From the NCBI RefSeq assembly GCF_944387275.1, contig NZ_CALXEG010000013.1, positions 1 through 58,199 of the forward strand: a stretch of DNA of 58,199 bases, in the 5' to 3' direction. Each line of letters starts with the position of its first letter. The stretch's first letter is position 1. Origin of the DNA: an uncultured Pseudoflavonifractor sp. Lineage in GTDB: Bacteria; Bacillota; Clostridia; Oscillospirales; Oscillospiraceae. The position numbers were made by a program, and so were the translations under genes. The notes beneath the pieces are model-generated. The model saw only the letters and a list, made by a program, of their open reading frames with translations, was not told the origin of the DNA and did not search any database. This document shows positions 57,066 through 58,199 of this stretch, one piece after another.

Positions 57066-57636
57066 ATGCCCACCTGCCGCTCCGCCTCCGGCAGCAGTGC
57101 CGAAGATCTGTTCATCGAACTGTTTTCCGGCACCTTCGGCGGTGAGAAAGCCGGCTATCGCTACTCCCAGTACCCCTTCACGCCACCGGCAAGACGGTGA
57201 CCGCTGCTATGGATGCCAAGTGATTTGGCAAACGGACGCTGTTCCTGGCCCGGCCCACCATGTCCAAGGTGCGCTATACCCAGCAGCTGGGCCGCGGCGT
57301 GCGGCTGTTCCCCGGCAAGGAGAGCCTGATGGTGTTTGAACTTGTAGACAGCGCCGGCCACCGCTATTCAGCCCGAAAGGTAAAGAAGATGATCCGGCGC
57401 CAGAAGGACAAGTACGGCTGGGAGTTTCTCTTTCTGGGAGCCAATATCGACGCGGTGGAGATGGCGGGCCACCCGGGGATCGTGCCCTACCGGGCGGCGA
57501 ACTACCTGTGACAGCCAGGGCACCCGCCTCAACTACGAGGTGGTGGGCCGTCCGGTGCAGCGCGCCCCTGGATGAGCACTGGAAGGACGCCATCGAGGAG
57601 AACTTCCGCAAGCGGCAGAAGAAGGACCGGCAATAA
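57066..57636 (+). pseudogene. Chimeric remnant: helicase pieces joined to a partial VWA copy
   Basis: Three layers are visible. First (57066-57200): AEDLFIELFSGTFGGEKAGY followed by RYSQYPF, a helicase/restriction-type fragment. Second, in another frame: ATGKTVTAAMDAK, a stop, FGKRTLFLARP, then VRYTQQLGRGVRLFPGKESL and MVFELVDSAG, which match Walker A and motif VI of DEAD/DEAH enzymes with the middle missing. Third: the same frame runs on as RYSARKVKKMIRRQKDKYGW and EFLFLGANIDAVEMAG, near-identical to the C-terminal half of the VWA protein at 48735, and ends in a stop and frameshifts. It is clearly non-functional scrap. Confidence 0.75.
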
Positions 57637-57651
57637 TCTGCTGTCAAAACA

Positions 57652-57686
57652 AATGAGGGGCGGAGGTTACACCTCCGTCCCTCATT
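57652..57686 (-). terminator. Terminator of the flavin reductase-like gene
   Basis: A 16-bp stem (57652-57667 with 57671-57686, one G-T pair) with a three-base loop; on the minus strand it is followed by TGTTTTG. Confidence 0.65.
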
Positions 57687-57709
57687 CACGTCTGGAATAA
57701 ATCAGGCAA

Positions 57710-58199
57710 TTATTTCAGCTTGGCGCCGTCGTGGAAGGCGTTGCCTACCTTCTCGCCCAGAACCCGGTATGCGTTGTGGATGGGGTCAAAGGTGATGGGG
57801 CGCAGCTTGTCCGGGTCGATCTTTCCGGCTTCATCCAGAACGGACTCGTCGGCGCTCACATTGACAATCTCGCCCACCAGACGGCAGCTCTCCGGGTCAT
57901 AGCTCACCAGACGGCACTCCACCGCCATGGGAAGCTCATCAATGAGGGGGGCGTCCACAAATTCCGACTTGGTGGTGTGCCAGCCGGCCTTTGCCACCTT
58001 GTCCGCCACTTGGTTGCCGGACTCGATGCCCACATAGTCGCAGGCCACCGCCTGCTCTGCCGTGGCCATGCTCACGGTAAATGCCTTGCGGACCAGGATG
58101 TTGGCGGTGGTTTTATGGCCTTCGCTGATGCACATGCTCAGCTCCTTGTCCTCGCTGATGCCGCCCCAGGCCGCGTTCATGGCGTCGGGGGTGCCGTCT
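57710..58199 (-). CDS. Flavin reductase-like FMN-binding protein (5' end outside window)
   Basis: At least 163 residues of a flavin reductase-like split-barrel protein, cut by the right edge: the frame continues upstream as DGTPDAMNAAWGGISEDKEL. The family features are SMCISEGHKTTANILVRK, AFTVSMATAEQAVACDYVGI, a FVDAPLIDELPMAVECRL strand set and GEIVNVSADESVLDE. Such proteins bind FMN and act with NAD(P)H or as small flavoproteins. The ATG at 58180 is internal; the true start lies beyond 58199. Confidence 0.9.
   Translation of the reverse strand, partial: DGTPDAMNAAWGGISEDKELSMCISEGHKTTANILVRKAFTVSMATAEQAVACDYVGIESGNQVADKVAKAGWHTTKSEFVDAPLIDELPMAVECRLVSYDPESCRLVGEIVNVSADESVLDEAGKIDPDKLRPITFDPIHNAYRVLGEKVGNAFHDGAKLK

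Noticed and set aside
1-58199. CRISPR arrays, insertion sequences and rRNA genes
   Set aside because: No regularly spaced repeats, transposase-like frames or rRNA-like sequence were found on either strand.

Overview
The window looks like chromosome of a GC-rich, Gram-positive anaerobe of the Clostridia, most plausibly an Oscillospiraceae gut bacterium of the Flavonifractor/Lawsonibacter/Intestinimonas type (inference). The reasons are strong AGGAGG-type ribosome binding sites, sigma-A promoters with 17-nt spacers, a ykoFEDC thiamin-uptake operon behind a TPP riboswitch, a tRNA with encoded CCA, a covalent-flavin extracellular reductase and many anaerobe redox families. Most genes are GC-rich; the stretch around 54.5-57.1 kb is AT-rich and decayed.

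Layout. 1-3975: MoxR ATPase (cut by the left edge), DUF58 protein and transglutaminase-like membrane protein in one overlapping operon. 3993-8326: MarR regulator plus a two-subunit ABC exporter, with a textbook promoter/operator. 8457-10355: tocopherol-cyclase-like protein, a TVP38/DedA membrane protein and a 27-codon orphan peptide gene with its own promoter and terminators. 10604-11576: tRNA-Gly(CCC) and an unknown membrane protein. 11656-17030: a six-gene TPP-riboswitch operon, ykoF-ykoE-ykoD-ykoC followed by a radical SAM protein with an unusual CX8CX2C cluster motif and a small unknown protein. 17044-33916: dispersed redox genes (alcohol dehydrogenase, CMD-cupin protein, oleate hydratase, covalent-flavin lipoprotein reductase, hydrolase/FMN-reductase/acetyltransferase operon, flavodoxin and aldo-keto reductase) with TetR and two LysR regulators. 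A similar 31-bp box recurs at three of the promoters. ADP-ribosylglycohydrolase and an OGG-like DNA glycosylase lie between them.

34404-43967: a complete type II Wadjet anti-plasmid system (jetABCD), followed by an AlbA_2/Schlafen-type protein. 43987-49434: a cupin pair, an AmmeMemoRadiSam pair (radical SAM plus a MEMO-AMMECR1 fusion), a macro-domain protein, a DUF2200 protein and a VWA protein. 49450-54063: a run of small minus-strand genes (phosphoesterase, SDR, TIGR04076 protein, deformylase-like protein, DUF1349, AlkZ-related). 53407-57636: a decayed zone with an RtcB tail, a MazG-like remnant, a frame with three stops, and a helicase scrap joined in frame to a partial copy of the VWA gene; an AT-rich peptidase S51 gene sits among them. 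57710-58199: a flavin-reductase-like gene cut by the right edge.

The most promising lead for an undescribed function is the pair of genes at the end of the TPP-riboswitch operon. Next come the orphan 27-codon transcription unit and the operator shared by the dispersed redox operons. All assignments come from reading the sequence and from knowledge of the families; no database search was run.
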